DNA from: JABDCI01 sp964475835
GTDB lineage: Bacteria > Verrucomicrobiota > Verrucomicrobiia > JABWAM01
NCBI GenBank assembly: GCA_964475835.1
Contig: CAYYYL010000011.1
Coordinates: forward strand, 23,368-87,367
Direction: 5' to 3'
Length of the DNA stretch: 64,000 nucleotides
This document shows positions 16,826-25,820 of the stretch, in pieces (position 1 is the stretch's first letter; each line of letters begins with the position of its first letter). The notes beneath the pieces were generated by a model that did no database searches, had not been told where the DNA came from, and saw nothing but the letters and a program-made list of their open reading frames with translations. A program made the translations under genes and the position numbers.

Positions 16826-19200
16826 TCGAGAGTTTGTGGAATGAAGCACTGAAGCACTGGCAGCGCGGGGAGACAGACGCCTCGCTTCAATGCTGCCAGC
16901 GCATCCTGGAACAGGATAACACCCACGCCGGTGCGCACCACATGCGGGCATTGATTGCATTTCGTCAGGGTGACTGGCAGACCGCGTCCACGGAAGCAGC
17001 CGCCGCCATTAAGGCTTTTCCCGACAATCCCCACTTTCATAACACTCATGGGGCGGCGCTTATCGAATGGAAACATTTTGATCTGGCGCAGCAGGCGTTT
17101 CAGTCCGCCATCCGACTGGATCCGAATCATGCCGAAGCGCACAATAACCTTGGAAATCTTCTCAAGGGGAAAAATGATCTGTCCAAGGCTCTCTTTCACT
17201 ACGAAGCCGCCTGCCGGAGTCGTCCCGAATATCACGAAGCATGGCACAACCGCGGAGTCGTTCATCTTTTAAAAGGGGATTGGAACAAAGCCATTTCCCA
17301 TCTGCAACGCGCGCTGGAACTGAACCCCGATGACCCGGAAACCCTTCTCTGTCTTGGAACCTGTTTGAGTGAACAAGGAAACCTCAAGGAGGCGGAACCT
17401 CTTCTTCGCAAGGCCCTTGTCCAAAAAGGAGGCACCCCTGAAATCCTCCATGAACTCGCACTGACCCTTCAGCGGCTGAATCGCCACAGCGAAGCCATTG
17501 GATACTATCGCCAGCTGGTTGAACAAAAGCCGGAGGATTTCGGCGTCCTGAACAATCTCGGTCTTTCCCTGTACTCCGCAGGCCTTCTGGAAGAGGCGAT
17601 CGTCATTTACAAACGCTCCATCGCCCTCAATCCCGAGTTTCCAGTAACCTATCTGAACATTGGAAATCTGTACAAGGATCAGAATCGATGGGATGAGGCC
17701 CTGGCCTGTTACAAAAAGGCCCTCCAATTCAAACCCGACTACATCGAAGCCCATAACAACATGGGGCTGATTTTCCAGATCCAGGGACATCTTCCCGCCG
17801 CCATTCAATGCTTCGACAGCGTCCTGGCCATGGTTCCCGAATTCCATGGTGCGTGCGTCAATCGCGCAAACGCCTTGAGCGAACTCGGACGTCATGAGGA
17901 AGTCATCTCCAGTCTGCGGGGCTTGATTGCCTGTCAGCCGGACTATCATTCCGTTCATGACAACCTGTTGTTCGTCCTCAGCCATCATCCGAACATTCCA
18001 CCTGAAACCATTTTTGAGGAACATCTGCGATGGGCGAAGCAGCACACACACAACCTTCCTCCCCCATTCCACTTCTACGACCATTCCCGCGATCCGGACC
18101 GCCCGCTCCGCATCGGATATCTCTCACCTGATTTTTACGGGCATGTTGTCGCCCTCAATCTCTTTCCCATTCTCTCAAACCATGAACGGTCCCGGTTTGA
18201 AATCGTCTGTTATTCCAATACCCAGCGCGAGGACATGATCACCGAACGATTAAAGTGGCATGCAACCCTGTGGCGAAACATTCGTCATGAAACCGACGAA
18301 ACTGTGTGCGAGTGGATTCGAAGCGACCGGATCGATATCCTCATCGATCTGGCTGGACACACCGCCCACAATCGCCTCCTCGTTTTCGCCCGCAAACCCG
18401 TGCCCATTCAAATCAGTTATCTGGGCTACATTCAGACAACAGGTCTCACGCAGATCGACTACCGGTTGACCGATGAACATGGGGATCCAGAGGGCACCAC
18501 CGACCCTTTTTACACTGAAAAACTGATCCGTCTGCCGGGCAGCGCCATCTGCTACGACTCCATGCAGGGATCCCCTGAAGTCCAACCCCCGCCATTCCTC
18601 AAACAAAAAAAGATCACCTTCCTTTCATTCAACAACCTGAACAAGATCAATGACGAGGTGATCGGCCTCTGGTCAAGACTCCTTCAGGAGGTCGAATCCT
18701 CCACACTCCTGCTCAAAGCCAAACCCTTGATTGATTCGAAGGTGGCGACTTGGATCCAGCAACGATTTGAACACCACGGCATCGATCAGCGGCGGATAGA
18801 ATTCGCGGGATGGGTGGGTTCCAATCTGGAACACCTTCAATGGTACGGCAAAGGGGATATCGCCCTTGATCCGTTTCCCTTCAATGGCGGAATCACCTCC
18901 TTCGATGCCCTCTGGATGGGCGTGCCGGTAGTCACCCTGGCGGGATACCATTTCGCCTCTCGCATGGGCGTACGCCTGCTCGCCGAAATCGGCCTCAAGG
19001 AGCTCATCGCTCATTCCAAAGACGAATACATTCAAATTGCCAGCACTCTTGCCCGGGATCCCGGGCGCCTCCAGGCCCTTCGCTCCACGCTGCGCGATCG
19101 GATCCGACAGTCCCCCCTCATGGACGGCCCAAAAACAACACAAAACCTTGAGAACGCTCTGCGACTTGCATGGACCAAATGGTGTCAGCAGACGGCATGA
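16822..19200 (+). CDS. TPR-repeat O-GlcNAc transferase-like protein (SPINDLY/OGT, GT41), copy 1
   Basis: 792 residues. About eleven TPR units fill residues 1-400, followed by a GT41 catalytic domain. H441 in IGYLSPDFYGHVV, the AGHTAHNRL motif, K608 in FNNLNKI (the position of the UDP-binding lysine of human OGT), and NGGITSFDALWMGVPVVT are conserved. Such enzymes transfer GlcNAc or fucose from a nucleotide sugar to Ser/Thr of cytoplasmic proteins; donor and targets here are unknown. The ATG overlaps the SulP stop (ATGA). A second paralogue lies 0.9 kb downstream, separated only by an aminotransferase gene. Confidence 0.92.
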   Translation: MIESLWNEALKHWQRGETDASLQCCQRILEQDNTHAGAHHMRALIAFRQGDWQTASTEAAAAIKAFPDNPHFHNTHGAALIEWKHFDLAQQAFQSAIRLDPNHAEAHNNLGNLLKGKNDLSKALFHYEAACRSRPEYHEAWHNRGVVHLLKGDWNKAISHLQRALELNPDDPETLLCLGTCLSEQGNLKEAEPLLRKALVQKGGTPEILHELALTLQRLNRHSEAIGYYRQLVEQKPEDFGVLNNLGLSLYSAGLLEEAIVIYKRSIALNPEFPVTYLNIGNLYKDQNRWDEALACYKKALQFKPDYIEAHNNMGLIFQIQGHLPAAIQCFDSVLAMVPEFHGACVNRANALSELGRHEEVISSLRGLIACQPDYHSVHDNLLFVLSHHPNIPPETIFEEHLRWAKQHTHNLPPPFHFYDHSRDPDRPLRIGYLSPDFYGHVVALNLFPILSNHERSRFEIVCYSNTQREDMITERLKWHATLWRNIRHETDETVCEWIRSDRIDILIDLAGHTAHNRLLVFARKPVPIQISYLGYIQTTGLTQIDYRLTDEHGDPEGTTDPFYTEKLIRLPGSAICYDSMQGSPEVQPPPFLKQKKITFLSFNNLNKINDEVIGLWSRLLQEVESSTLLLKAKPLIDSKVATWIQQRFEHHGIDQRRIEFAGWVGSNLEHLQWYGKGDIALDPFPFNGGITSFDALWMGVPVVTLAGYHFASRMGVRLLAEIGLKELIAHSKDEYIQIASTLARDPGRLQALRSTLRDRIRQSPLMDGPKTTQNLENALRLAWTKWCQQTA

Positions 19201-19245
19201 CAGCGCATTGCATTCTCCCTGCAAGTCGTGTAACTCCATTGCATC

Positions 19246-20088
19246 TTGAATCGCGACCCTTTCTACTACTGCAATGGAAGCATCGTCCGCGCCAGCAGGG
19301 CATCCCTGAATGTCCGCGATCTTGGAGTCATTCGCGGATTCGGACTTTTTGAATCCCTTCGAACCTACGGCGGCAAACCCTTCCTTCTCGGGAAACATCT
19401 CGACCGTCTTTTTCGCGCCGCCCGCCTCATCCAACTCCCCCTGCCGCTAAACAGGAAACGGTTTGAAACCCTCACGTTTCGTCTCCTCCGGAAAAACGCG
19501 TTTCCTGACGCCCTTATCCGCATCATCGTAACCGGCGGTCCCGCCCCATCCCTCGTTCCCCAGGGGAAAACATCCGTGGTGATTCTTGTCGATCCCTTTC
19601 ACCCATTCCCCCCGGGCCAGTATCAAAAAGGTATCGCCTTGATGACCGCTCCCTTCTCCCGCATCCGTCCGGAAGTGAAATCGACCATCTACTTCGGCGC
19701 CGTTCTCAGTCATCGGAAGGCCCTTGCCCGCGGGTGTCAGGAGGCCGTTTATGTGGATTCCAAGGGTTCCATCCTTGAGGGCACCACTTACAGTGTTTGT
19801 GCCGTTCTTCCCGGTCCGCGATTGATCATTCCCGAAGAGAGCGTTCTTCCTGGAATCACCGCCGAATGCGTCATCCGGATCGCCCGGCAGCAACACATTC
19901 CGGTGGAACGACGTCCGATCACCCGTGCCATGGGCCGCCAGGCGCTTGAAATGTTCATCACGTCGAGCAACCGCGAATTGATTCCCGTCGTCAAAGTGGA
20001 TCGCCAGCGCATTGGAAATGGAAAACCCGGACCCGTCACCCAGGAACTGCATGCCGAGTATCGGGAGATGGTCCGCAAACACGGCTGA
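19246..20088 (+). CDS. Class IV PLP-dependent aminotransferase / aminodeoxychorismate lyase-like
   Basis: 280 residues of fold-type IV. K145 in PEVKSTIYFG sits at the Schiff-base lysine position, E178 in ILEGTTYS matches the PLP-ring glutamate, and LPGITAECVI carries the phosphate-binding segment. The family includes branched-chain aminotransferases, D-amino acid transaminases and 4-amino-4-deoxychorismate lyases (PabC); the modest length and a nonstandard lysine neighbourhood (KSTIYF instead of KSxNY) leave the substrate open. The start is TTG at 19246, since a stop lies five codons upstream and no ATG is near. It is packed between two OGT-like genes (3 bases before the second). A pabA-like gene is found 5 kb away. 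Confidence 0.82.
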   Translation: MNRDPFYYCNGSIVRASRASLNVRDLGVIRGFGLFESLRTYGGKPFLLGKHLDRLFRAARLIQLPLPLNRKRFETLTFRLLRKNAFPDALIRIIVTGGPAPSLVPQGKTSVVILVDPFHPFPPGQYQKGIALMTAPFSRIRPEVKSTIYFGAVLSHRKALARGCQEAVYVDSKGSILEGTTYSVCAVLPGPRLIIPEESVLPGITAECVIRIARQQHIPVERRPITRAMGRQALEMFITSSNRELIPVVKVDRQRIGNGKPGPVTQELHAEYREMVRKHG

Positions 20089-20091
20089 CCC

Positions 20092-22170
20092 ATGCTGAAC
20101 GTGGCGTCCAGATTGGAATCCGCCATGCAGCTCCATCGGGCTGGGCAGTTCGATGAGGCGGGACGGATTTATCACGAAATCCTGAAGGAGGATCCGCGCC
20201 ATCCTGACGCCCTTCATCTTCTTGGCGTGATCTGTCACCAGCGCGGGGAGCATAGCACCGCCATTGAATGGTTTGAGAAGGCCATCGCGATCAATGCCAC
20301 CATTTCCGATTTTCATCGTCATTGCGGACTTGCATGGCATGAACTCCGGCAGTTCGATCGCGCGCTGGAATGCTTCAAGACGGCGCTAAGGCTTCATCCC
20401 AAAAATGCCGAGACGCATAACAACATGGGGCACACGTACCGGGATCTTGGAAGGCTCGATGAAGCACGGACCTGTTATGAGAAGGCGGTTCAACTCGATC
20501 CCCGGTCCCACGGGGCCCACAATAATCTGGGAAACATCCACCAATTCCAGGGCCGCCTCGAAAAAGCCGCCTCCTGCTACCGCACGGCGCTGGGCATCCA
20601 ACCTCATTTTGCGGAAGGTTACAACAACCTGGGGAACATCCTTCTCTATCAGGGCAAACCCGAGGAAGCGACCGCTCACTATCGGAAAGCTCTGGAAATC
20701 AATCCCAATTACCCCGAGGCCTTGTTGAATCTGGGAACCCGGTATAAGGACCGTGGAAATCTGACTGAAGCCGCCGCGTACTATCAAAAATCCATAGAAA
20801 TCCGTCCCCGATTCACAGGGGGCCACAGCAATCTCGGGGAAGTGTATCGGGAGCAAGGACGTCTCCCGGAGGCCATCCAGTGCTTTGAACGTGCCATGGA
20901 GTGCGATCCCTCCTTCCATTCCGCCCACAGCAATCTCCTCTTCCTCCTCCAACATCACCCGGGCTGCCGTCCGGAAGTTCTCCTTCGCGAACACATCGAA
21001 TGGGCGAAACAGCATGCCGAAAAATTCTCCACCCCCATCCCTCCGCATCGGAATGATCGGAACCCGGACCGACCGCTTCGCATCGGATATGTCTCCCCCG
21101 ATTTTCGAAAACACGTGGTCGCAAGCAATCTCGAACCGATTCTCGCCAACCATGATCGGAAACAATTTCGCATCCATGCCTACTCGAATGTCCTGCAACC
21201 GGATGACGTGACTGCCCGTCTGCAGAAACTCACGGATCGCTGGCGTTCGACACTCGCGATGAGTGATGAGCAACTTGCCGCCCAGATCCGCGAGGACAAA
21301 ATCGACATTCTCGTGGAGCTCGCAGGGCACACTGCACACAACCGGCTTCCTGTCTTCGCCCGAAAACCCGCCCCCGTTCAGGTCAGTTACCTGGGCTACA
21401 CCTGCACCACGGGACTCTCCACCATCGACTACAGACTGACGGATGGAATGGGTGACCCCGACGGAATGACAGATCCCTTTTACACGGAAACGTTGATTCG
21501 CGTTCCCGGAAGCGTGATCTGCTACCAGCCCCTTGCAGAAACATCTCCGACCACCGCCCTGCCCGCCGACACCAACGGACACATCACCTTTGGATCTTTC
21601 AACAATCTCACCAAAACGACACCGGACGTGGTGGCTCTCTGGTCCCGGATTCTGCAAGCCGTTCCGAATTCGACCTTGAGAATAAAGTGCAAGGCCTTCG
21701 GCGATGCGTTCACCCGTAAACTCTACCAGACGATGTTTCAGCACCACGGGATCGACGCGTCACGACTCACCCTCGTAGCCTGGGAGACATCGATCCGTCA
21801 GCATATCGAGGCGTACCGGCATGTCGACATCGCCCTCGATCCCTTCCCGTTCAACGGAGGCATCACCAGCTTTGAAGCCCTCTGGAGTGGAGTCCCCATC
21901 ATCACCATGGAAGGCGATTCATTCGTTTCGCGCATGGGAGTCCGGCTTCTGCAAGGGGTGAATCTTCAAGATCTGATCGCCCGAACACCGGACGACTATA
22001 TCCGCATCGCCACCACCCTGGCAAACGACCTCCCCCGCCTCCGGACACTACGACAGGAGTTGAATGCTTCCATGAGGAAATCCCCTCTCATGGACGGCCC
22101 ACAAATCACCCGTCACATCGAATCCGCATTTCGCTCGATGTGGAAAACCTGGTGCGGGGCCCCTTCGTGA
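20092..22170 (+). CDS. TPR-repeat O-GlcNAc transferase-like protein (SPINDLY/OGT, GT41), copy 2
   Basis: 692 residues, clearly paralogous to the protein at 16822-19200 but with about three fewer TPR units. The TPR array covers roughly residues 1-290. Catalytic-domain landmarks are H341 in IGYVSPDFRKHVV, AGHTAHNRLPVFARKPAPVQVSYLGY as the central block, K508 in FNNLTKT, and NGGITSFEALWSGVPIIT. The inferred activity is glycosylation of cytoplasmic proteins. The start lies 3 bases after the aminotransferase stop and the end overlaps the following membrane-protein gene, so the run is probably one operon. Confidence 0.92.
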   Translation: MLNVASRLESAMQLHRAGQFDEAGRIYHEILKEDPRHPDALHLLGVICHQRGEHSTAIEWFEKAIAINATISDFHRHCGLAWHELRQFDRALECFKTALRLHPKNAETHNNMGHTYRDLGRLDEARTCYEKAVQLDPRSHGAHNNLGNIHQFQGRLEKAASCYRTALGIQPHFAEGYNNLGNILLYQGKPEEATAHYRKALEINPNYPEALLNLGTRYKDRGNLTEAAAYYQKSIEIRPRFTGGHSNLGEVYREQGRLPEAIQCFERAMECDPSFHSAHSNLLFLLQHHPGCRPEVLLREHIEWAKQHAEKFSTPIPPHRNDRNPDRPLRIGYVSPDFRKHVVASNLEPILANHDRKQFRIHAYSNVLQPDDVTARLQKLTDRWRSTLAMSDEQLAAQIREDKIDILVELAGHTAHNRLPVFARKPAPVQVSYLGYTCTTGLSTIDYRLTDGMGDPDGMTDPFYTETLIRVPGSVICYQPLAETSPTTALPADTNGHITFGSFNNLTKTTPDVVALWSRILQAVPNSTLRIKCKAFGDAFTRKLYQTMFQHHGIDASRLTLVAWETSIRQHIEAYRHVDIALDPFPFNGGITSFEALWSGVPIITMEGDSFVSRMGVRLLQGVNLQDLIARTPDDYIRIATTLANDLPRLRTLRQELNASMRKSPLMDGPQITRHIESAFRSMWKTWCGAPS

Positions 22171-23732
22171 AAAAATCCATATCCCTTTTTCTGTTGGATC
22201 TCACGGGAGCATGGAGATTTCAAATCGTCCTCCTTTCGTTGTGGACAACCGTGGTCTATGCCCCATCCCTTCTGCACGTCGCCCGCTCGGATCATCTGCT
22301 CTACCTGATGGAAACCGCGCAGATCCACGACTGGCCCACACTGGGGCTGAAGCTGTTCGCTTTCACCCGCCAGCGAACGATGGTGGAGGGTGATATGCTC
22401 CTTTTTCGTCCACTTTTCTATTCCATGATGGGTACGGAAAAGTGGCTCTTCGGCCACCATTTCATCCGGTGGCAGGTGGTGGGGGTTCTCCTGCATCTCG
22501 CCATCCTCTTCTGGCTCCTTGGGATCCTGAGATCCTTGGGGCTCCGGCGTTCGGCGTTGATGCTCGTACTTTTTTTCGCATCGATCCCCCTGGGAATGGA
22601 CATGGTGATCTGGCATCATCTGCACGGATATCTCTTTTTCATCTGGATGGTGTTGATCGCATTTCATGAAGCCTGTCGCATGTCGAAGACCAGCACCAGG
22701 AGCATGCGTTCCCTGAGTGTCATGGCCATCTCCCTCACCCTGGCCACATTCACCTACGAAGCCGGGTTTCTGTTCACCCTTCTTTTTGCCGTCTTTGTGG
22801 GATGCCACCGGACCTCCTCCCATTCCGTGGCATCAAGGATGCGCGCATCCCTATTACTGGCTCTGCCAGCACTCGCCTATGTGGGATGGGACGTGATGGA
22901 TTTTCTCGGGAGAGTCCACGCCCCTGAAGCCAATCGCATCCTTTCAACTTTCCGACCCCTGAAAACATTCACATCGATGGGGGTTGCAGGGTTTTGGTGG
23001 ATTTATGGAGGAATGACCGCCTCCCAACTTCCCTTTGTGGGAACCATCGCATCCCGGCTTGGAATCTCATCCGAAAGCCCCCTGTTTCCCATCCTAAATC
23101 CGCCTTGGCACCTGCAGGAAATTCTTCTTCACCTCTTTTTTGCGATTCTCCTATGCGCATGCCTGTGGATACTAGCCTCCACCATGACAACGGAGCATCT
23201 GCGAAAGAGATGGCCTCTTCTCGCCCTGACCCTGGGAATGATGGGGATCTATCTTCTATTAATTGTGGTGGGACGAACGAATGCCCGTGGAGTGGAACCG
23301 GTTTTAAAAAACAACATTTACTACAGCTATCCCTTCTGGGCCCTGGTGATCCTCACCGTGGGATTGATCGGGAATGCGAAACGATCCCACAACATTCATC
23401 CCTGGCTCCGGAACGGAACCCTGTTGCTCCTGTTGGGCCTGGCCTTATGGAACAGCCATGTCATCTGGACCATCAACCGTGGAATGGCTCATCAACATGC
23501 CCCCGTTCGACAACTGATCCAACAAGTGGATGCGTTTGTTCAACAGCACCCCGAACCGGATCTTTCTTTTGAGATCGGTTCCAACGTGGAGGGAAACTCA
23601 ACCCTGTTTCAAGTCCAGGAAGGATCCGTCTCCAAAGGCGTGACCATGATCGACATTCTCTATCCACAATATTCCAAAAAAAGGGGAGCGACTTACTTTT
23701 TTGACGGGAAGACTTGGACACCAAAATCCTGA
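22167..23732 (+). CDS. Polytopic membrane protein of unknown function, possibly GT-C-like
   Basis: 521 residues with about ten to eleven hydrophobic helices and a C-terminal soluble segment of about 80 residues. I choose the GTG at 22167, which overlaps the stop of the OGT-like gene as GTGA; GTG codons at 22140 and 22152 are alternatives. The general layout, many helices with a first loop containing ARSDHL and a soluble tail, is reminiscent of GT-C glycosyltransferases using lipid-linked sugars, but I see no diagnostic motif and do not assign an activity. Its coupling to two OGT-like genes suggests a role in the same glycosylation pathway. Confidence 0.7.
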   Translation: MKKSISLFLLDLTGAWRFQIVLLSLWTTVVYAPSLLHVARSDHLLYLMETAQIHDWPTLGLKLFAFTRQRTMVEGDMLLFRPLFYSMMGTEKWLFGHHFIRWQVVGVLLHLAILFWLLGILRSLGLRRSALMLVLFFASIPLGMDMVIWHHLHGYLFFIWMVLIAFHEACRMSKTSTRSMRSLSVMAISLTLATFTYEAGFLFTLLFAVFVGCHRTSSHSVASRMRASLLLALPALAYVGWDVMDFLGRVHAPEANRILSTFRPLKTFTSMGVAGFWWIYGGMTASQLPFVGTIASRLGISSESPLFPILNPPWHLQEILLHLFFAILLCACLWILASTMTTEHLRKRWPLLALTLGMMGIYLLLIVVGRTNARGVEPVLKNNIYYSYPFWALVILTVGLIGNAKRSHNIHPWLRNGTLLLLLGLALWNSHVIWTINRGMAHQHAPVRQLIQQVDAFVQQHPEPDLSFEIGSNVEGNSTLFQVQEGSVSKGVTMIDILYPQYSKKRGATYFFDGKTWTPKS

Positions 23733-23762
23733 TCGGGATGCACGCCAAGTTTGTGTGTCATC

Positions 23763-23799
23763 GCATTTCAGAGCAAGGAACCCATCCCCTCTGAAATGC
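23763..23799. repeat. Hairpin between membrane-protein and carbonic anhydrase genes
   Basis: GCATTTCAGA at 23763-23772 and TCTGAAATGC at 23790-23799 are perfect inverted repeats with a 17-base spacer. It may act as a terminator or processing site for the upstream operon, but no T-run follows. Confidence 0.45.
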
Positions 23800-23881
23800 C
23801 TCCCCCAGCCTTTTGAGTCGCCTGCTGAAAAAGAAATGCACATTCCGGAAAAATACGCCATAGTCTCCTTCTTCATTCTTC

Positions 23882-24526
23882 ATGCGCACCCTCTCTCATC
23901 TCTTCAAAAACAACAAATCCTGGGCCGATCGCATCCGGCAACAGGATCCGGAATTCTTTCCCAAGCTTTCCAAGCAGCAATCCCCCCAATACCTCTGGAT
24001 TGGGTGTTCGGACAGTCGCGTCCCCGCCAATGAAATCGTGGGACTCCTACCCGGCGAACTCTTTGTGCATCGAAACGTCGCCAATCTGGTGGTCCACACG
24101 GATCTCAATTGCCTCTCCGTTATGCAGTTCGCCGTCGACATGCTGAAGGTGCGCCACATCATCGTTTGTGGCCACTATGGATGCAGTGGTGTGCATGCCG
24201 CGTTTCGGGGCGACCGGCTGGGCCTGAGCGACAACTGGCTGCGACACGTCCAGGACGTGCGGCAGAAACATGAACGCCATCTTGCATCCATTTCAGGGGA
24301 TCCCGCAGCTTCCAATCGTCTTTGTGAATTAAACGTCATCGAACAGGTGGTCAACGTCTGCCACACCACCATTGTTCGCGAGGCATGGGAACGCGGACAG
24401 GAGTTGACGGTGCACGGCTGGATTTACGGGCTGCATGACGGGATCCTGCGAGACTTGAACGTCACCGTCACCAGCCTCAAGGAAACCCTTCCCATCTATC
24501 AGGCCGCCATTTCGGGGTTGGTATAA
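23882..24526 (+). CDS. can: Beta-class carbonic anhydrase
   Basis: 214 residues. The zinc ligands C42, H98 and C101 (CSDSRVPAN and CGHYGCSG) and the catalytic dyad D44/R46 are all present, together with HRNVANLV. The enzyme interconverts CO2 and bicarbonate in the cytoplasm. Length and motif order match E. coli Can/CynT-type enzymes. It lies 149 bases after the OGT-associated run and converges with ruvC. The SulP transporter on the same strand upstream could supply or export bicarbonate. Confidence 0.95.
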   Translation: MRTLSHLFKNNKSWADRIRQQDPEFFPKLSKQQSPQYLWIGCSDSRVPANEIVGLLPGELFVHRNVANLVVHTDLNCLSVMQFAVDMLKVRHIIVCGHYGCSGVHAAFRGDRLGLSDNWLRHVQDVRQKHERHLASISGDPAASNRLCELNVIEQVVNVCHTTIVREAWERGQELTVHGWIYGLHDGILRDLNVTVTSLKETLPIYQAAISGLV

Positions 24527-24548
24527 AGGTATCGCACGAACCGTTTTT

Positions 24549-25052
24549 CTAAATCGATTTTCCATTCGTCACCCGCGTGTTGGCGTGGGTAAGCGCGACG
24601 GCAAGAGCATCCGCCGCATCCGGCTCGGGAGTTTCCGTCATGCCCAGCATCGCCCGGATCATGAACCCCACCTGGTTTTTCTTCGCGCCACCCACACCGA
24701 CCACACTCTGTTTCACACGACGGGGGGCGTATTCGTGAATTTCCAGTCCGGCTTCGGAAGCGGCGAGGATCGCTGCGCCACGAGCCTGCCCCATCACGAT
24801 GGCGGTGCGGACGTTCTGCGCGTAAATCAATCCCTCCATGGCCACCACGTGCGGCTTGTGCCGGCGGATCACTTCCTCGATTTTTCTGAAAATCAGGGAG
24901 AGACAAGACGAAGCCTTGACCCCCGGCGGATTGTGAATGACTCCGAATTCAACGGCGCGAAACCGGCTCCCCTCCACTAGAAGAATTCCCCATCCCGTGC
25001 CCCTCAGAGATGGATCGATGCCGAGGATGATCCTGGGATCCATGTCAGGCAT
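24549..25052 (-). CDS. ruvC: Crossover junction endodeoxyribonuclease RuvC
   Basis: 167 residues. The four-acid active site of this Holliday-junction resolvase is visible: D13 in LGIDPSLRGTG, E73 in AMEGLIYAQN, and D145 and D148 in PDAADALAVALTH. The ATG at 25052 overlaps the end of the upstream amidotransferase gene by eight bases; an ATG three codons later (25043) would leave no overlap. ruvA and ruvB are not in the window. Partner of RuvAB in recombination and repair. Confidence 0.95.
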   Translation of the reverse strand: MPDMDPRIILGIDPSLRGTGWGILLVEGSRFRAVEFGVIHNPPGVKASSCLSLIFRKIEEVIRRHKPHVVAMEGLIYAQNVRTAIVMGQARGAAILAASEAGLEIHEYAPRRVKQSVVGVGGAKKNQVGFMIRAMLGMTETPEPDAADALAVALTHANTRVTNGKSI

Positions 25053-25614
25053 TGAGCTGAAGAAAATTCTTTAGAATCGTCTTTCCATGCTGAGTGAGGA
25101 TGGACTCCGGATGGAACTGCACTCCCCAGATGGGGTGATCCTTGTGACGCAGCGCCATGACCTCCTTTTCGTCCGTCTCCGCCGTGATCTTCAAACAGGA
25201 GGGAAACGTCTCACGCTTGACCACAAGCGAATGATAACGCGTGGCTTCAAAGGGATTGGGCAGGCCCAGAAAAAGGTCCTTCGAGTCGTGATGAATCGCG
25301 GAGGTCTTTCCGTGCATCATGCGATAGTTCTGAATCACATTTCCGCCAAACACATGCCCGATGCACTGATGTCCCAGACAGACGCCGAGAAGCGGGATCG
25401 TGGGGCCAAAGGTCTTGATGATGTCGTTGGAGAGGCCCGCCTCGGTGGGCGAACATGGGCCCGGTGAGATGACGATGCGCCCGGGCTTCATCGCACGGAT
25501 TTCATCAAGCGTCACCTGATCGTTTCGTTTGACGATCATTTCACAGCCCATCTCCCCGAAATACTGGACGAGGTTGTAGGTAAAGCTGTCGTAGTTGTCG
25601 ATGATCAGAAGCAT
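25045..25614 (-). CDS. pabA: Glutamine amidotransferase, anthranilate/para-aminobenzoate synthase component II
   Basis: 189 residues from the ATG at 25614 (MLLIIDNYDSFTYNLVQ), discarding 24 upstream residues. The class I amidotransferase triad is C79 in GVCLGHQ, H168 and E170 in VQFHPES. It supplies ammonia to TrpE or PabB; the sequence does not decide between tryptophan and folate, and in many bacteria one protein serves both. No trpE or pabB is nearby. A class IV aminotransferase that might be PabC lies 5 kb away. Overlaps ruvC by eight bases. Confidence 0.9.
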   Translation of the reverse strand: MLLIIDNYDSFTYNLVQYFGEMGCEMIVKRNDQVTLDEIRAMKPGRIVISPGPCSPTEAGLSNDIIKTFGPTIPLLGVCLGHQCIGHVFGGNVIQNYRMMHGKTSAIHHDSKDLFLGLPNPFEATRYHSLVVKRETFPSCLKITAETDEKEVMALRHKDHPIWGVQFHPESILTQHGKTILKNFLQLNA

Positions 25615-25676
25615 GGGAATAGTCAGGAGTCTGGGTCTCCGAAAGAGTGCCGGTTTTGATGGAGCGCCACAACCTG

Positions 25677-25722
25677 CCGTGGCCACAACTGGAGCATGGC
25701 GACGACGGAGCGTCGACCTCCA
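25677..25722. repeat. REP-like palindromic element upstream of pabA
   Basis: The stretch with GGCGACGACGGAGCGTCGACCTCC resembles, base for base over most of its length, the right arm of the 42016-42068 hairpin (CCACGACGGAGCGTGGTCTTCC). It lies in the divergent space between pabA and the histidine kinase gene. Confidence 0.5.
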
Positions 25723-25820
25723 TCACAAGGCGGACAATCTAATTCATGATGGGTTTCATTTCAAAACTATATTGAGGCTTTATCGCCATCGAAACTCTTG
25801 GTAGAGAGGGGCGGATCGTC

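Noticed and set aside
16822..22170. The two OGT genes as a recent duplication or assembly artefact
   Set aside because: The copies differ in TPR number and throughout the catalytic sequence, so they are old paralogues.
23763..23799. Rho-independent terminator after the membrane-protein gene
   Set aside because: The stem is good but the spacer is long and no T-run follows; listed only as a hairpin.
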